This document shows, one piece after another, positions 47,413 to 56,713 of a stretch of 64,000 nt of DNA. This DNA is from Thalassoglobus sp. JC818 (GTDB lineage: Bacteria; Planctomycetota; Planctomycetia; Planctomycetales; Planctomycetaceae). The stretch's first letter is position 1. Each line of letters starts with the position of its first letter. The stretch is taken from contig NZ_JBFEFI010000006.1 of NCBI RefSeq assembly GCF_040717535.1, forward strand, positions 418,709 to 482,708, read 5' to 3'. The notes below the pieces were generated by a model, which saw only the letters and a program-made list of their open reading frames with translations, made no database searches and was not told the DNA's origin. The position numbers were made by a program, and so were the translations under genes.

Positions 47413-48675
47413 TTAGTTGTCTGCAAAGCAAGATTTCTCCCAAACGAACTGTCCCACGCTCACCGTGTGTTCCTGAAAAGCTGCTTCGCAATAGCAGAGG
47501 TAATACATCCACATGCGAAGGAATCGCTCGTCGAAACCTAAAGACCGAACTGCATCAGACTTCCGCGTGAATTCATCTTTCCAGCACTGTAATGTTCGCA
47601 TGTAACTCTCAGGGAACTGCAAAGCGTCCACGAGATTCAGCGATGTCTTCTCAACGGATGCCTGCATTGCACCGACAGAGGGAAGATGCCCCCCTGGAAA
47701 AATATACTTTTGAATGAAGTCTACGCCGCGTGAGTACTCGTCATAGCGATAGTCAGGCATTGTGATCGCTTGCACGAGCATTGTTCCACCCGGTTTGAGG
47801 AGACGGTTACAAGCTTGGAAGTAGGCAGGAAGAAACTCCTGACCGACAGCTTCGATCATTTCGATTGAAACGAGCTTGTCATAAACTCCGGTGAGATGGC
47901 GGTAATCTTCTCGCAGCAAAGTCACACGATCCTGCAGACCGGCCGATTCAATCCTCTCACGTGCAAGTTCATACTGTTTGTCGGAGATCGTTGTGGTCGT
48001 CACGCGACAGCCATAATTGCTGGCTGCATGGAGAGCGAACCCACCCCAGCCCGTGCCGTTTTCGACGACATGATCTGATTGCTTCAGGGAGAGTTTTCGG
48101 CAGATTCTTTCGAGCTTTTCGACGGAAGCTTCCTGCATCGTCATCTGGGGACTGGTGAACAGACCTGATGAGTACATAAGCGTCGGGTCGAGAAACAACT
48201 GAAAGAATTCATTACTCAGGTCGTAATGAGCTGCGATGTTTCGTCGACTCCCAATGTGCGTGTTCTTCATGAATCGATGCTTCAACACCGCAAAGGACCG
48301 TGCGAGGCGAGCCCAACCTCCATCCATCGCGGTGAGGCGTGTCAAATTACGACACATGAGTCGCATGACAACAGTCAGGTCATCCGTTGTCCACTGTCGT
48401 TCCAGATAAGCTTCAGCAGCACTCAAGCTTCCACCGAGTAAAATCTGCTGAAAGCACGATTCATCCAGAATCTCGACATTCGCTTCCAGTTGGTCTGAAC
48501 TCTCTTCCCCAAACTGCAAACGCGTTCCGTCCGGCAACTGAACTTGCAGGCGACCATACTTAAGTTGAGAAAACAACTTCATCAACAATTTCTGTCCAAA
48601 AGACGACTTTGACACGCGCGTCGACGAAGTGCTTCGAACATGAACTGCCTGAGGTAATGTGAGATTGTCGCTCAT
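47413..48675 (-). CDS. cfa: Cyclopropane-fatty-acyl-phospholipid synthase
   Basis: The 420-residue protein has the full CFA-synthase plan: an N-terminal SCP-like domain (about 30-120, LQVQLPDGTRLQFGEES), then NIAAHYDLSNEFFQLFLDPTLMYSSGLF and the SAM-binding VVENGTGWGGFALHAASNYG. GFDERFLRMWMYYLCYCEAAF closes the protein. Motif I has Thr where many members have Cys (GTGWG for GCGWG). The enzyme adds a methylene group from SAM across cis double bonds of membrane phospholipids. It follows the DUF1365 gene by 45 bases and precedes the second methyltransferase. Two CFA-like enzymes in one operon suggest two successive acyl-chain modifications. Confidence 0.93.
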   Translation of the reverse strand: MSDNLTLPQAVHVRSTSSTRVSKSSFGQKLLMKLFSQLKYGRLQVQLPDGTRLQFGEESSDQLEANVEILDESCFQQILLGGSLSAAEAYLERQWTTDDLTVVMRLMCRNLTRLTAMDGGWARLARSFAVLKHRFMKNTHIGSRRNIAAHYDLSNEFFQLFLDPTLMYSSGLFTSPQMTMQEASVEKLERICRKLSLKQSDHVVENGTGWGGFALHAASNYGCRVTTTTISDKQYELARERIESAGLQDRVTLLREDYRHLTGVYDKLVSIEMIEAVGQEFLPAYFQACNRLLKPGGTMLVQAITMPDYRYDEYSRGVDFIQKYIFPGGHLPSVGAMQASVEKTSLNLVDALQFPESYMRTLQCWKDEFTRKSDAVRSLGFDERFLRMWMYYLCYCEAAFQEHTVSVGQFVWEKSCFADN

Positions 48676-48720
48676 GATGCCAATTGCCAGAAACTCAAAG
48701 GAATGATTTCGAAAAACTGT

Positions 48721-49518
48721 TCAGAATGAATTTGAGTGGGAGAGCTGTTTCTTTGGGTGCGGGTGATATTTTGCCCCCTTCCACCATAGCTTTAGAGCTT
48801 GCCAGTAAATTCCCGTGAGAACGCGCCCTGTCATGAAAGGATAAGATAAGAGGACATGATTTAAGTTTCTCGACGTCATCGGCTGTCGCTGCATCGACAT
48901 TGTTGCCGAAAATGCCCGACTTCCTTCCCGCCAATTCTCGATTGAAACCGACAGCGATTCATCCGGCAATGACAGTTTCCAACGGTACTGCATCTCCATT
49001 GGCATGAATGGAGAAACGTGAAACTCTTTGTCATGCCCCGTCGTGAGCAGCCTGCTGTCTGAAGAAGTACGAAGATCCAAGACGTAACAATGTTGTTCAC
49101 CCCATGGAGTGTTATTGACTTCGGCCACAACGACTTCGACACGATCTTCCTCGGCGGCAAAGCAGTAGTAAAAGCTGACGGGATTCATGACATACCCGAA
49201 ATACCTCAAATGAGTCAGCATGCGGATGGGCCCAGTCGGGCAGTATCCAAGTTCCAGATCGACAAGATTTGCAACAGAGTCATTCAAGGGTACATCTGGG
49301 TCGCCGAAATGATCTTCTCGCCGAAACCATGCAATCGCTGCACGCCTTGTTGACCAAGTCCATTTTTTCCCGAAGACATCATCGAGTTCCTGCAAGTCGA
49401 GATAGACCATAAACAGGCGATACTCGAACTGATGTTCGAACGGACGCATTCGACGATGCTGTACTCTTCCGAGATACAGACAGCTTTTCAGATCGGAGTC
49501 AGTGTTTGAATCAGGCAC
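48721..49518 (-). CDS. DUF1365 protein
   Basis: A 265-residue soluble protein of the DUF1365 family. Marks are SCLYLGRVQHRRMRPFEHQFEYRLF at the start, the central MLTHLRYFGYVMNPVSFYYCF, NNTPWGEQHCYVL, and KEFHVSPFMPMEMQYRW. (Only short pieces are quoted.) No reaction is proven for the family, but it nearly always accompanies an amine-oxidase-like flavoprotein and CFA synthases, as here. Its start overlaps the flavoprotein stop by 8 bases, so the two are coupled. It likely takes part in fatty-acyl modification in the cytoplasm or at the membrane. Confidence 0.92.
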   Translation of the reverse strand: MPDSNTDSDLKSCLYLGRVQHRRMRPFEHQFEYRLFMVYLDLQELDDVFGKKWTWSTRRAAIAWFRREDHFGDPDVPLNDSVANLVDLELGYCPTGPIRMLTHLRYFGYVMNPVSFYYCFAAEEDRVEVVVAEVNNTPWGEQHCYVLDLRTSSDSRLLTTGHDKEFHVSPFMPMEMQYRWKLSLPDESLSVSIENWREGSRAFSATMSMQRQPMTSRNLNHVLLSYPFMTGRVLTGIYWQALKLWWKGAKYHPHPKKQLSHSNSF

Positions 49519-50806
49519 GGGTCAACAGCTCCACGCGATCATTCGGTTGAGTTACCTGTGACCAAGTTGGAGTAATGCCGAAAGCAGCGCAAACACGCAG
49601 AGCGCTGGTCACTCCATCTTCATGAAAACCATTGCCCCAATATGCTCCGCAATAGGAAGTCGAGTTGCGTCGAATCAGCTCCGCATGCCGTTGTTGAGTT
49701 TGAGATCGCCGGATAGTGAACACAGGATGGCTGTATTGATATGTTCCGATTAGCGAATCTGAGCGAATGTGTTCCTCGTCGTTAAGCGTGACACAGTAGG
49801 TTTCCGGTTCATGAATGTGCTGCAAGATATTCATGTTGTATGTCACGTTCGGGCGTTGCTCATTTCTCCGAATACGATAGTTCCAGCTGGACCAAGTCGA
49901 TCTTCGCTTCGGAAGGACTTGAGCATCAGTGTGCAAGACCGCGGTGTTTTTACTGTAGGGAAACTCTTCGAGAATCTCTGACTCGTGCGAGGATGGATCT
50001 GCCAGCATCTTTAGAGCTTGATCGGAGTGACAGGCGAAAATGACCTCGTCGAACGATTCTTCATCGGAATCTGTTTTGATTGTCACTCCATCTGTATCAC
50101 GCACAACCGATCTTACTGGTGAATTGAGTCGAACACGCGAGCGGAACGGGTGTACGAGGAGCTTGACGTACTCACGAGATCCTCCTCGAATCACTCGCCA
50201 AACCGGACGGTCGTTTAGGCTCAATAATCCATGATGCTTGTAGAATTCGATAATGAAACGAATCGGGAAGTCTCGAAACCGTTGCATTGGGCACGACCAG
50301 ATGGCAGCCCCCATCGGAAGCAAGTATCGGTCGGCGAAGGCGTTTGAAAACCGAAAACGACTGAGATACTCACCAACCGAACAGTCTTCAGAAACGATCT
50401 CGAGGTGCGACGGAGCTTGAGAATTAAAACGGAGAATGTCCGCAAGCATCCGAAGATGGGACGACCGCAGAAGATTCTTCTTCTGAGCGAAGAGAGTTTT
50501 TAAGTTTGTCCCGCTGTACTCAACTCCACTCTGTTCGCAGGCGACACTGAAGCCCATCGACGTCGGCCGAGATTCGACTCCCAGTTCGTCCAGAAGTCCG
50601 ATGAAGTTGGGATAGGTTCGGTCATTGAAGACGATGAATCCAGTGTCGACAGCATGGACTGTACCCGCTTCCGATCGAACATCTACTGTGTTGGTATGGC
50701 CGCCGATGTAGTCGTTTGCTTCGTAGAGAGTGATCTCATGCTCGGGGTTCAGCAGATGGCCGCACGTCAGTCCGGAGATGCCAGTTCCGATAATCGCGAT
50801 CTTCAC
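49511..50806 (-). CDS. FAD-dependent amine-oxidase/desaturase-like protein
   Basis: The 431-residue flavoprotein starts with the FAD-binding Rossmann motif IAIIGTGISGLTCGHLL followed by EANDYIGGHTNTVDV, the second conserved block of flavin amine oxidases. It contains FIVFNDRTYPNFIGLLDELG and ends near YCGAYWGNGFHEDGVTSALR, both typical of the subfamily encoded with DUF1365 and CFA synthases. In Alphaproteobacteria, related flavoproteins act in furan fatty-acid synthesis as desaturases of methylated acyl chains; applying that here is inference. It is the first gene of the operon, so the promoter should lie within 50807-51596. Confidence 0.9.
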   Translation of the reverse strand: MKIAIIGTGISGLTCGHLLNPEHEITLYEANDYIGGHTNTVDVRSEAGTVHAVDTGFIVFNDRTYPNFIGLLDELGVESRPTSMGFSVACEQSGVEYSGTNLKTLFAQKKNLLRSSHLRMLADILRFNSQAPSHLEIVSEDCSVGEYLSRFRFSNAFADRYLLPMGAAIWSCPMQRFRDFPIRFIIEFYKHHGLLSLNDRPVWRVIRGGSREYVKLLVHPFRSRVRLNSPVRSVVRDTDGVTIKTDSDEESFDEVIFACHSDQALKMLADPSSHESEILEEFPYSKNTAVLHTDAQVLPKRRSTWSSWNYRIRRNEQRPNVTYNMNILQHIHEPETYCVTLNDEEHIRSDSLIGTYQYSHPVFTIRRSQTQQRHAELIRRNSTSYCGAYWGNGFHEDGVTSALRVCAAFGITPTWSQVTQPNDRVELLTRA

Positions 50807-51596
50807 TGCATCCTCCTTAGTGTATGATGATCGATGTCAGCACATGACAATCTCAATTCCGCGAACCGAACTTTGCCGACTGTTGTCGCAGAATCTCGAG
50901 GATTGGATTTCATTGTGCCAAAATCGTGTGATGTGCGTCAAAATTTGGCCGAGAACAATTCAAAAACTTCCATCTGGATCCTCCGCTCTACTTCTGTCGA
51001 TCCTAGACTTCGTCGGAGAATCGACGAGTTATTTTTCGGAGAGTCCTCCATTGTGCCGCAAAAACGATCTGTCTTGGCCAATTCATCTCGCCTGGACCGA
51101 CTTCACAGAGGTGAGCCAAGATGCAGAACAAAATGGCAAGAAGCTAGAAAAACGATTCGCGTCCCACCGCAGACAACACCGGGGAGTTGGAGGGAACATC
51201 ATTCTCCGAACAAGTTCCTTTCCGGAGTCGCAATCTCGACGAGTTCTACCGTTGACAGTGCATCGAGTTCGGAGATGCTCCGTCGAATGGCATCTGGGTA
51301 ATCAAACTCAACAGTCACTCTCAACTCATTCGTGTGACGGACTTACCAGCGTGCAATCGGGGTATACACCGAGTCCATTTGAGTCGCAGTTGATTCGCTC
51401 AGGAGGCGTGCTCAACATGGAAATCAGATCGCCCACAAGTCAATAATGTTAATGTGAGACAGATCTGTTCCAGCGTAAACGCTGTTGACCTGCCTGCATC
51501 CGGCAGGAAACTGCCTCTTCCCATTGACGCTGCACCAGTACGTTCGCAGATCTCGGCGAATGAATTCAAAACGGCATTTTAAGGGAGCCACAAAGC
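50807..51596. other. Gene-poor divergent spacer of 790 bases
   Basis: It separates the lipid operon (minus) from the CE15 esterase gene (plus). Plus-strand frames at 50834-51301 and 50730-51446 are open but have the Ser/Arg-rich composition of chance frames and no family features; a decayed gene cannot be excluded. A hairpin CCTGCC/GGCAGG lies near 51491-51509, about 90 bases before the esterase. Promoters for both directions should be here. Confidence 0.5.
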
Positions 51597-53303
51597 ATGC
51601 CCATGCCTAATCCACTGTTTTCGAAGATTTCTGCGATCACTCTTTTCGCACTTGTCCAGGCGACCTGCTTCGCTCAAGAAATCCCGCTCGTTTACGACGT
51701 TGAACACGGTGGAGCAGAATTCTCGAATACAGTACTGCCAGACTTCGACAACCTGCCAACGGTCCGACCTCTTCCGGATCCGTTTGCCTGGTCCGATGGA
51801 AATGGGCGATCGACAGAATTCCGAGACTGGGCTCGACGTCGGTCTGAGATCAAAGCGGAAATTGAACATTACGAAATCGGACAGAAACCGCCAAAGCCCA
51901 GTGAACTGTCAGCGAGTTTCGAGAACGGAACGCTGACCGTTCGGGCAACGGAAGGCAGTGAGTCCCTGACACTGACTGCGAAGGTTCTACTCCCCGAGGG
52001 AGACGGTCCGTTTCCTGCCGTCATCGGAATTGGATTTGGAAGTGGCACCGGAAGCCTGCCGGCTGACATCTTCACGAGTCGCAGCATCGCCACGATTTCA
52101 TTCAACTTCAATCAGGTGATGGCACATCAACAACAGCGAGGGAGTGAGCCCATCAATCGACTTTATCCCGAACTGACACATATCGGAGCTTACAGTGCTT
52201 GGCCGTGGGGAATTAGTCGCATTATTGATGGATTAGAACTCGTTGCGGATGAATTGCCGATCGACCGAAAACGGCTCGCCGTGACTGGCTGTTCTTTCGC
52301 AGGGAAGATGGCTTTATTTGCAGGAGCGCTCGATGAACGGATTGCACTCACCATTGCTCAGGAATCGGGTGGCGGTGGCGCGGCAGCATGGCGGGTTTCG
52401 GAAACTCTCGGCAACGTGGAAACGCTTGGCAGAACCAGTCGACAATGGTTCCTGGAAGACATGTTTCAATTCTCGGCCGCGGTTGAAAGACTTCCGCATG
52501 ACCATCACGAACTCATGGCGATGGTTGCTCCGCGAGCGCTCTTGATCCTCGGGAACCCTGACTACGAATGGTTGGCCGACGAATCCGGATATGTTTCGTG
52601 TCGAGCCGCACATGAAGTGTGGAAGACATTCGGAATCGGAGATCGGTTTGGATTTTCAATCGTTGCAGGTCACCCTCACTGTCAACTTCCTGACAGCCAG
52701 CGGCCCGAAGTCGAAGCGTTTGTCGACAAGTTTCTGTTGGGCAAATCAGAGACGAATACAGACGTCACCAAACATCCTTTCGATTCGGTCGAGCACGAGT
52801 TTTGGTACGACGGCTGGGCCAAAGGAGAGTCAACTTTTCCGTCGCTGGACGACGAACATACGGAAACCCTGACTCTTGAAGCAGAGTCCTCGAAACATGG
52901 GGCTGACTGGAGAATCGTCAGTGATCCAGAAGCATCCGCTAGGAAGTACCTCACGGTCAACCTTGGACTCAATAGTCCGCAAGTACCCCCGCACGGTGAC
53001 GACGCTGCGATGACAATTTCATTCGAAACAACAGTCGAAGCAAAGTATTACATTCACGCAAGACTCAACTGCCCCTCGCCAGACGACGACTCATTCTGGA
53101 TCAAAATTGACGACGGAGACTTTCAGGCTGTCAACGGCCTTGGGACGAATGGTTGGGAGTGGGCGAAACTTGCTGCAGCGAAGCTCAATCCCGGGATGCA
53201 CTCGATTACCATCAAGTATCGAGAGGACGGAGCCTTACTCGATCAGATCGGAGTGACAACGTACCCATTCGGGCTGAACGGAGTTTTTCCGGCCGACAAG
53301 TGA
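51597..53303 (+). CDS. Secreted glucuronoyl esterase (CE15-like) with C-terminal carbohydrate-binding-like domain
   Basis: A 568-residue exported protein (signal peptide about 8-27, ending TCFAQ). The alpha/beta-hydrolase domain (about 100-395) has the CE15 marks: nucleophile Ser233 in TGCSFAGKMAL, the acidic residue Glu256 in AQESGGGGAAAWR, and the catalytic His in AGHPHCQLP (His361). CE15 enzymes cut the ester between glucuronoyl groups of xylan and lignin alcohols, or other uronate esters in algal glycans. The C-terminal 150 residues form a beta-sandwich of carbohydrate-binding type (FETTVEAKYYIHARLNCPSPDDDSF). It stands alone, but fits the polysaccharide-degrading theme of 7-23 kb. Confidence 0.88.
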   Translation: MPMPNPLFSKISAITLFALVQATCFAQEIPLVYDVEHGGAEFSNTVLPDFDNLPTVRPLPDPFAWSDGNGRSTEFRDWARRRSEIKAEIEHYEIGQKPPKPSELSASFENGTLTVRATEGSESLTLTAKVLLPEGDGPFPAVIGIGFGSGTGSLPADIFTSRSIATISFNFNQVMAHQQQRGSEPINRLYPELTHIGAYSAWPWGISRIIDGLELVADELPIDRKRLAVTGCSFAGKMALFAGALDERIALTIAQESGGGGAAAWRVSETLGNVETLGRTSRQWFLEDMFQFSAAVERLPHDHHELMAMVAPRALLILGNPDYEWLADESGYVSCRAAHEVWKTFGIGDRFGFSIVAGHPHCQLPDSQRPEVEAFVDKFLLGKSETNTDVTKHPFDSVEHEFWYDGWAKGESTFPSLDDEHTETLTLEAESSKHGADWRIVSDPEASARKYLTVNLGLNSPQVPPHGDDAAMTISFETTVEAKYYIHARLNCPSPDDDSFWIKIDDGDFQAVNGLGTNGWEWAKLAAAKLNPGMHSITIKYREDGALLDQIGVTTYPFGLNGVFPADK

Positions 53304-53358
53304 TTCAGTGTCGAGACGAAGAAATTCTAGGTTGTCCGTAGCTTCCTCAGCCATTTGT

Positions 53359-53574
53359 TCATCCAGCTGACCAGATGATTCCAGCTGCCCACAAGATTCC
53401 GAGCGTGGTTATGATCGCCCCGCTGACTTGGAAGAAGCGATGAACGGACTCGCCCCACAGAATTCGTGAACGTGCGACGAGTAGTCGGTAAACCACAAAG
53501 TCACTTTTTAGAGTACCGCAGACCAACATGAACAATCCGATGATTGCCATCAAAGTCCCCCAGAAAACATTCAT
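53359..53574 (-). CDS. Small two-helix membrane protein
   Basis: Started at ATG 53574 (GGAG seven bases upstream), the product has 71 residues: a helix at about 3-20 (WGTLMAIIGLFMLVCGTL), a short loop with basic residues, and a second helix at about 47-68. No family is recognised. It ends about 55 bases from the CE15 stop, so the two genes converge. Composition and the good start site make it likely to be real. Confidence 0.6.
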   Translation of the reverse strand: MNVFWGTLMAIIGLFMLVCGTLKSDFVVYRLLVARSRILWGESVHRFFQVSGAIITTLGILWAAGIIWSAG

Positions 53575-53685
53575 CGGTTCGTCTCCATCTATAAGTCCCA
53601 ACGCGATTCTAGATTACCTTTAAACCAGAGCAGATGTAATACTAACCCACCGAGCTGCAAGCAGCGTACGGAACAGGCTGGCCCA

Positions 53686-54036
53686 CTAGGCACCTCGCTT
53701 CGAAACCTCGCTCCTGTGTGTCAGACGCAGAATGCCAACTGCGAGCAGAGACAGAAGAAACTTGAATGCTACCAGATGGTGAGGATCCTTGATGAAACGA
53801 GCACCGAAGGAGTTGAGTTTTGAGATGGCACCCGCCTGGTGAGCCAACAAGGTCCAGACAACATCTAGTACCGAAATTGCAGCGACGAGGAATAGACAGT
53901 AGAAGGTACCACGGCGATCTTCATCGAGCAGCAGTGGCCTGGGTCCAGTCGGCATTGGCTTTGGACAATATGAGAGAAGACGATAGAAAAATACAGCTGC
54001 TGAAAAAGCGTGATCAGATGCAAGGCCTTCACTCAC
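53686..54036 (-). CDS. DUF5658-like membrane protein
   Basis: The 116-residue product has a polar N-terminus and two helices at about 45-66 (FYCLFLVAAISVLDVVWTLL) and 87-104. The pattern of a helix with an Asp (LDVVWTLL), a short loop ending in an LNSFGARF-like stretch, and a second helix with a Lys (FKFLLSLLAV) resembles DUF5658 proteins of unknown role. It overlaps the flavin monooxygenase gene by 8 bases and so is translated after it. ATG 53955 is an alternative start. Confidence 0.65.
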   Translation of the reverse strand: MSEGLASDHAFSAAVFFYRLLSYCPKPMPTGPRPLLLDEDRRGTFYCLFLVAAISVLDVVWTLLAHQAGAISKLNSFGARFIKDPHHLVAFKFLLSLLAVGILRLTHRSEVSKRGA

Positions 54037-55618
54037 CGCTCAGCAATGCCTGATAACGCTTTAGCGATTCAAGGTGGTCATCATCCGCTCTGAGACCGAT
54101 ATGACCATCTGGTCGAATCACCAAGAGCGTGACGTCCTTTACACCAAGAATGTCGGCGCCTGCTGGAGTGATTTGGGCGTCTGCCTGTTGAGGATCGGGC
54201 TGAGTCGTGACCAGAAACACTGCTTCGATGATCGAGTAATTCTTTGCTGCATTGATCGCCGCGACGAGTTCAGTTATCGGCCCATGCTTCTCTGGTGACC
54301 GTCCAATGACGAAAACGGTGTGGCCAGTCCGCTGAGCGAGTTGATGCAGTCGTTGCTTTCTCCGATCAGGCTGCTTTCCCTCATCAGGCAGTACGATTTT
54401 AACTGTGTTCGGAAGACGTTGACCTGCTGCGAGAGTTTCGGCAGATTTCCCGATGACGATTGGTGAGTCGCTGTAGTCGATGTCGAGTTCAGTCTCCGCG
54501 ATGACTTCATTACGCTGAGCGTTGGGGTCATGGAACATCTCGTTCAGAGATTCATCGCGTTTGATCCGCTCGCTTCTAGAAGCTGGTTTTTGCATCAGCT
54601 CCGCTGCGTCTCCAGAAGCGGTAATGGCTTGCGCAACCGGGAGTCTTTCAGCTTCGTAACTTTCTAAGATTTTCGGTGTACATTGACCGTTACAAACATG
54701 AGCTAATTTCCAAGCAAGGTTAAACGCGCCCTGCAATCCGGAATTCATCCCGTGCCCTTGAGCAGGCGTACAGACGTGGGCAGCGTCCCCCGCCAGAAAG
54801 ATTCGACGGGACCGGAATTGCTTGGCCACCTTCGTGTGACACTGAAAGCGGGTGGGATTTGAGACTTCCTCGAAGCTGACGTTCGTCAAATATCTCGACA
54901 GAGTTGTTGAAGCATTACCAAGCAAATCGGCGTCTGGTGAATTTGGACGCAGGTAAACACGCCATCGCTGATCCGGAAGTGCAGTCAGGATGACGGGGAC
55001 TTCATCCAGATAAACAAAGATACCTTCAGAAGAATTCGGCCAGTTGACCACGGTCGCATCAAAGACAGCCCAAGGCTCTTCGATATCGTGGCCGGTTATC
55101 TCAATTCCTGCCAGCTCTCGAGTTGTGCTGCGGAATCCATCGCACCCGACGACCCACTGCGCAGAAATTCGTTCGCGTCGGTCATCAAGTTGAATCGTGG
55201 CAACGACTTTCTGTTGCTCTTCCTCAAGTTCAACCAGTCGAGCGGACCGAAGCATGCATCCTCCCTGCTGCTGAAGATACCTGGTCAGAATCGACTCCGT
55301 CACTTCTTCCGAAATTCCGAGGTTGAACCCGTAGCTGCTATCACACGATGAAAGATCGAGTTCTCCCAAAAACTGGCCAGAAGATGAAATCTGCACGATG
55401 CGTTGTTTAACCCCTAGCTGTAAAAACTGGTCGACAATACCCAGCGACTCAAAGACTTCGAGAGAGCGGGGATGAATAACAGTTGCCCGGTCCCAATGCA
55501 GTGGTTCCGGATGTGCATCAATGATCAGGCAATTGACTCCACGACGCTGGAGTTCGGCGGTAAGCAACAACCCGGTTGGACCAGCACCGACGACGAGAAC
55601 CTGCGGATCGAGTGACAT
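54029..55618 (-). CDS. FAD-dependent aromatic monooxygenase (phenol-hydroxylase-like)
   Basis: The 529-residue protein belongs to the class A flavoprotein hydroxylases. The FAD motif LVVGAGPTGLLLTAELQRRG is at the start, the DG motif VVGCDGFRSTTRE at about 160, and the GD motif RIFLAGDAAHVCTPAQGHGMN at about 280. A thioredoxin-like C-terminal domain (about 400-529) is also typical of this group. Such enzymes hydroxylate phenols, polyketides or antibiotics with NAD(P)H and oxygen. It has no catabolic neighbours, so the substrate is unknown. ATG 55618 lies at the end of the frame and directly before the FAD motif. The next 224 bases hold no gene. Confidence 0.93.
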   Translation of the reverse strand: MSLDPQVLVVGAGPTGLLLTAELQRRGVNCLIIDAHPEPLHWDRATVIHPRSLEVFESLGIVDQFLQLGVKQRIVQISSSGQFLGELDLSSCDSSYGFNLGISEEVTESILTRYLQQQGGCMLRSARLVELEEEQQKVVATIQLDDRRERISAQWVVGCDGFRSTTRELAGIEITGHDIEEPWAVFDATVVNWPNSSEGIFVYLDEVPVILTALPDQRWRVYLRPNSPDADLLGNASTTLSRYLTNVSFEEVSNPTRFQCHTKVAKQFRSRRIFLAGDAAHVCTPAQGHGMNSGLQGAFNLAWKLAHVCNGQCTPKILESYEAERLPVAQAITASGDAAELMQKPASRSERIKRDESLNEMFHDPNAQRNEVIAETELDIDYSDSPIVIGKSAETLAAGQRLPNTVKIVLPDEGKQPDRRKQRLHQLAQRTGHTVFVIGRSPEKHGPITELVAAINAAKNYSIIEAVFLVTTQPDPQQADAQITPAGADILGVKDVTLLVIRPDGHIGLRADDDHLESLKRYQALLSGE

Positions 55619-55842
55619 GTTCGTTGCACATCAAATAGAACGGGATCGACACACTTGCTTCACAAAGACGCGATGCGTTCGCATCACGTCTTCGAAGCAT
55701 TGATGAGTGTGAATTCTATCAATCAACGATGACTGGTCGTCAACTCACAGCAGCATTCATCGCATCGTCCGAACTTCCACATCAGATGGCCAGATATGGA
55801 AGTGGTCCCCCCAAAGCAGTTCTTTAGCTCTTCAGCTCATTG

Positions 55843-56433
55843 TTACTTCAACATCGGAAGATAGGCATAGCCATCCTTTTGCAAGTTGACCAAAGCTGTC
55901 AGCGCGGAGACTGCGACTTTCGCTTGGTCGCTGACTTCCGATGGTTTGGCTCCCGTCCCGATGAGTGACTGACCGCAAACGAAGACGTCCACTCCAGCAT
56001 CCTTCAATTGCCGCAGACAAGCTAGACTCGGATTCCCATTTGTTTTGAAGCGAGTTGCGTAGGCAGCGTCGTTCAAGACCGCCAAAGTCGCGTCGCCGTG
56101 CAATACGACAGCAATTCTAACATCAGCGGAATTCTTCCCTGCGCCGGCGTAAATGTTCACGAACCGGCACACCTTCTCGATGGCGGAGTTCAACTTGTCT
56201 GGATCGCTGCCCTTGGTGATATCGACCACAATTTTGCTGCCCTCGCGCGGCTGATGAGCAGCTTCGGGAAGATTCACGACCTTGCCGAAGTCAGCAATTC
56301 TCGGATTGCTGTATTGAAACGATTCTTCCCCCGCTGTTGGACTTGCAGTGGCCGATGACTGCGCATTCGCTTGAGAGTGGATTGCGGAAGCGAGCGCCAA
56401 AATCATGAGGGAAGTCACCGTTGTTCGATACAT
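55843..56433 (-). CDS. Secreted DsrE-like protein
   Basis: The 196-residue product has a signal peptide (TVTSLMILALASAIHSQANA) and a DsrE/DsrF-like domain. This shows KIVVDITKGSDPDKLNSAIEK, an HGDATLAVLND strand-turn, and the VFVCGQSLIGTG segment holding the usual conserved Cys. Secreted DsrE-like proteins bind or carry sulfur species in the periplasm. The frame is open to 56658, but ATG 56433 is the best start before the signal; ATG 56445 is also possible. It is 280 bases downstream of the MBL-rhodanese gene on the same strand, supporting a shared role in sulfide or persulfide handling. Confidence 0.85.
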   Translation of the reverse strand: MYRTTVTSLMILALASAIHSQANAQSSATASPTAGEESFQYSNPRIADFGKVVNLPEAAHQPREGSKIVVDITKGSDPDKLNSAIEKVCRFVNIYAGAGKNSADVRIAVVLHGDATLAVLNDAAYATRFKTNGNPSLACLRQLKDAGVDVFVCGQSLIGTGAKPSEVSDQAKVAVSALTALVNLQKDGYAYLPMLK

Positions 56434-56713
56434 TGATATTCTCATTGATGGTGTGAAATGAAAGAGCCGGTCAACCATACATTCAAGTTCGCAGGAAAAC
56501 ATTCTAACGTCTCGTGAGGACTCGTGAGCCCCAGCTGTGTTTGCGTTCTTCGATGGATTCTGACTGAAGCAAGTTGTCATTCTTTGATAGGTGACTGAAC
56601 AATTTCGACTGCTCGATCTTCGCGGCATAATTGGCGCCAATGAGAGTTCAACAGTCAATTGTCTTCATCTTCTTGACCATGATCTCCCTGCCGAATCATT
56701 CCGACTTTCAAGC

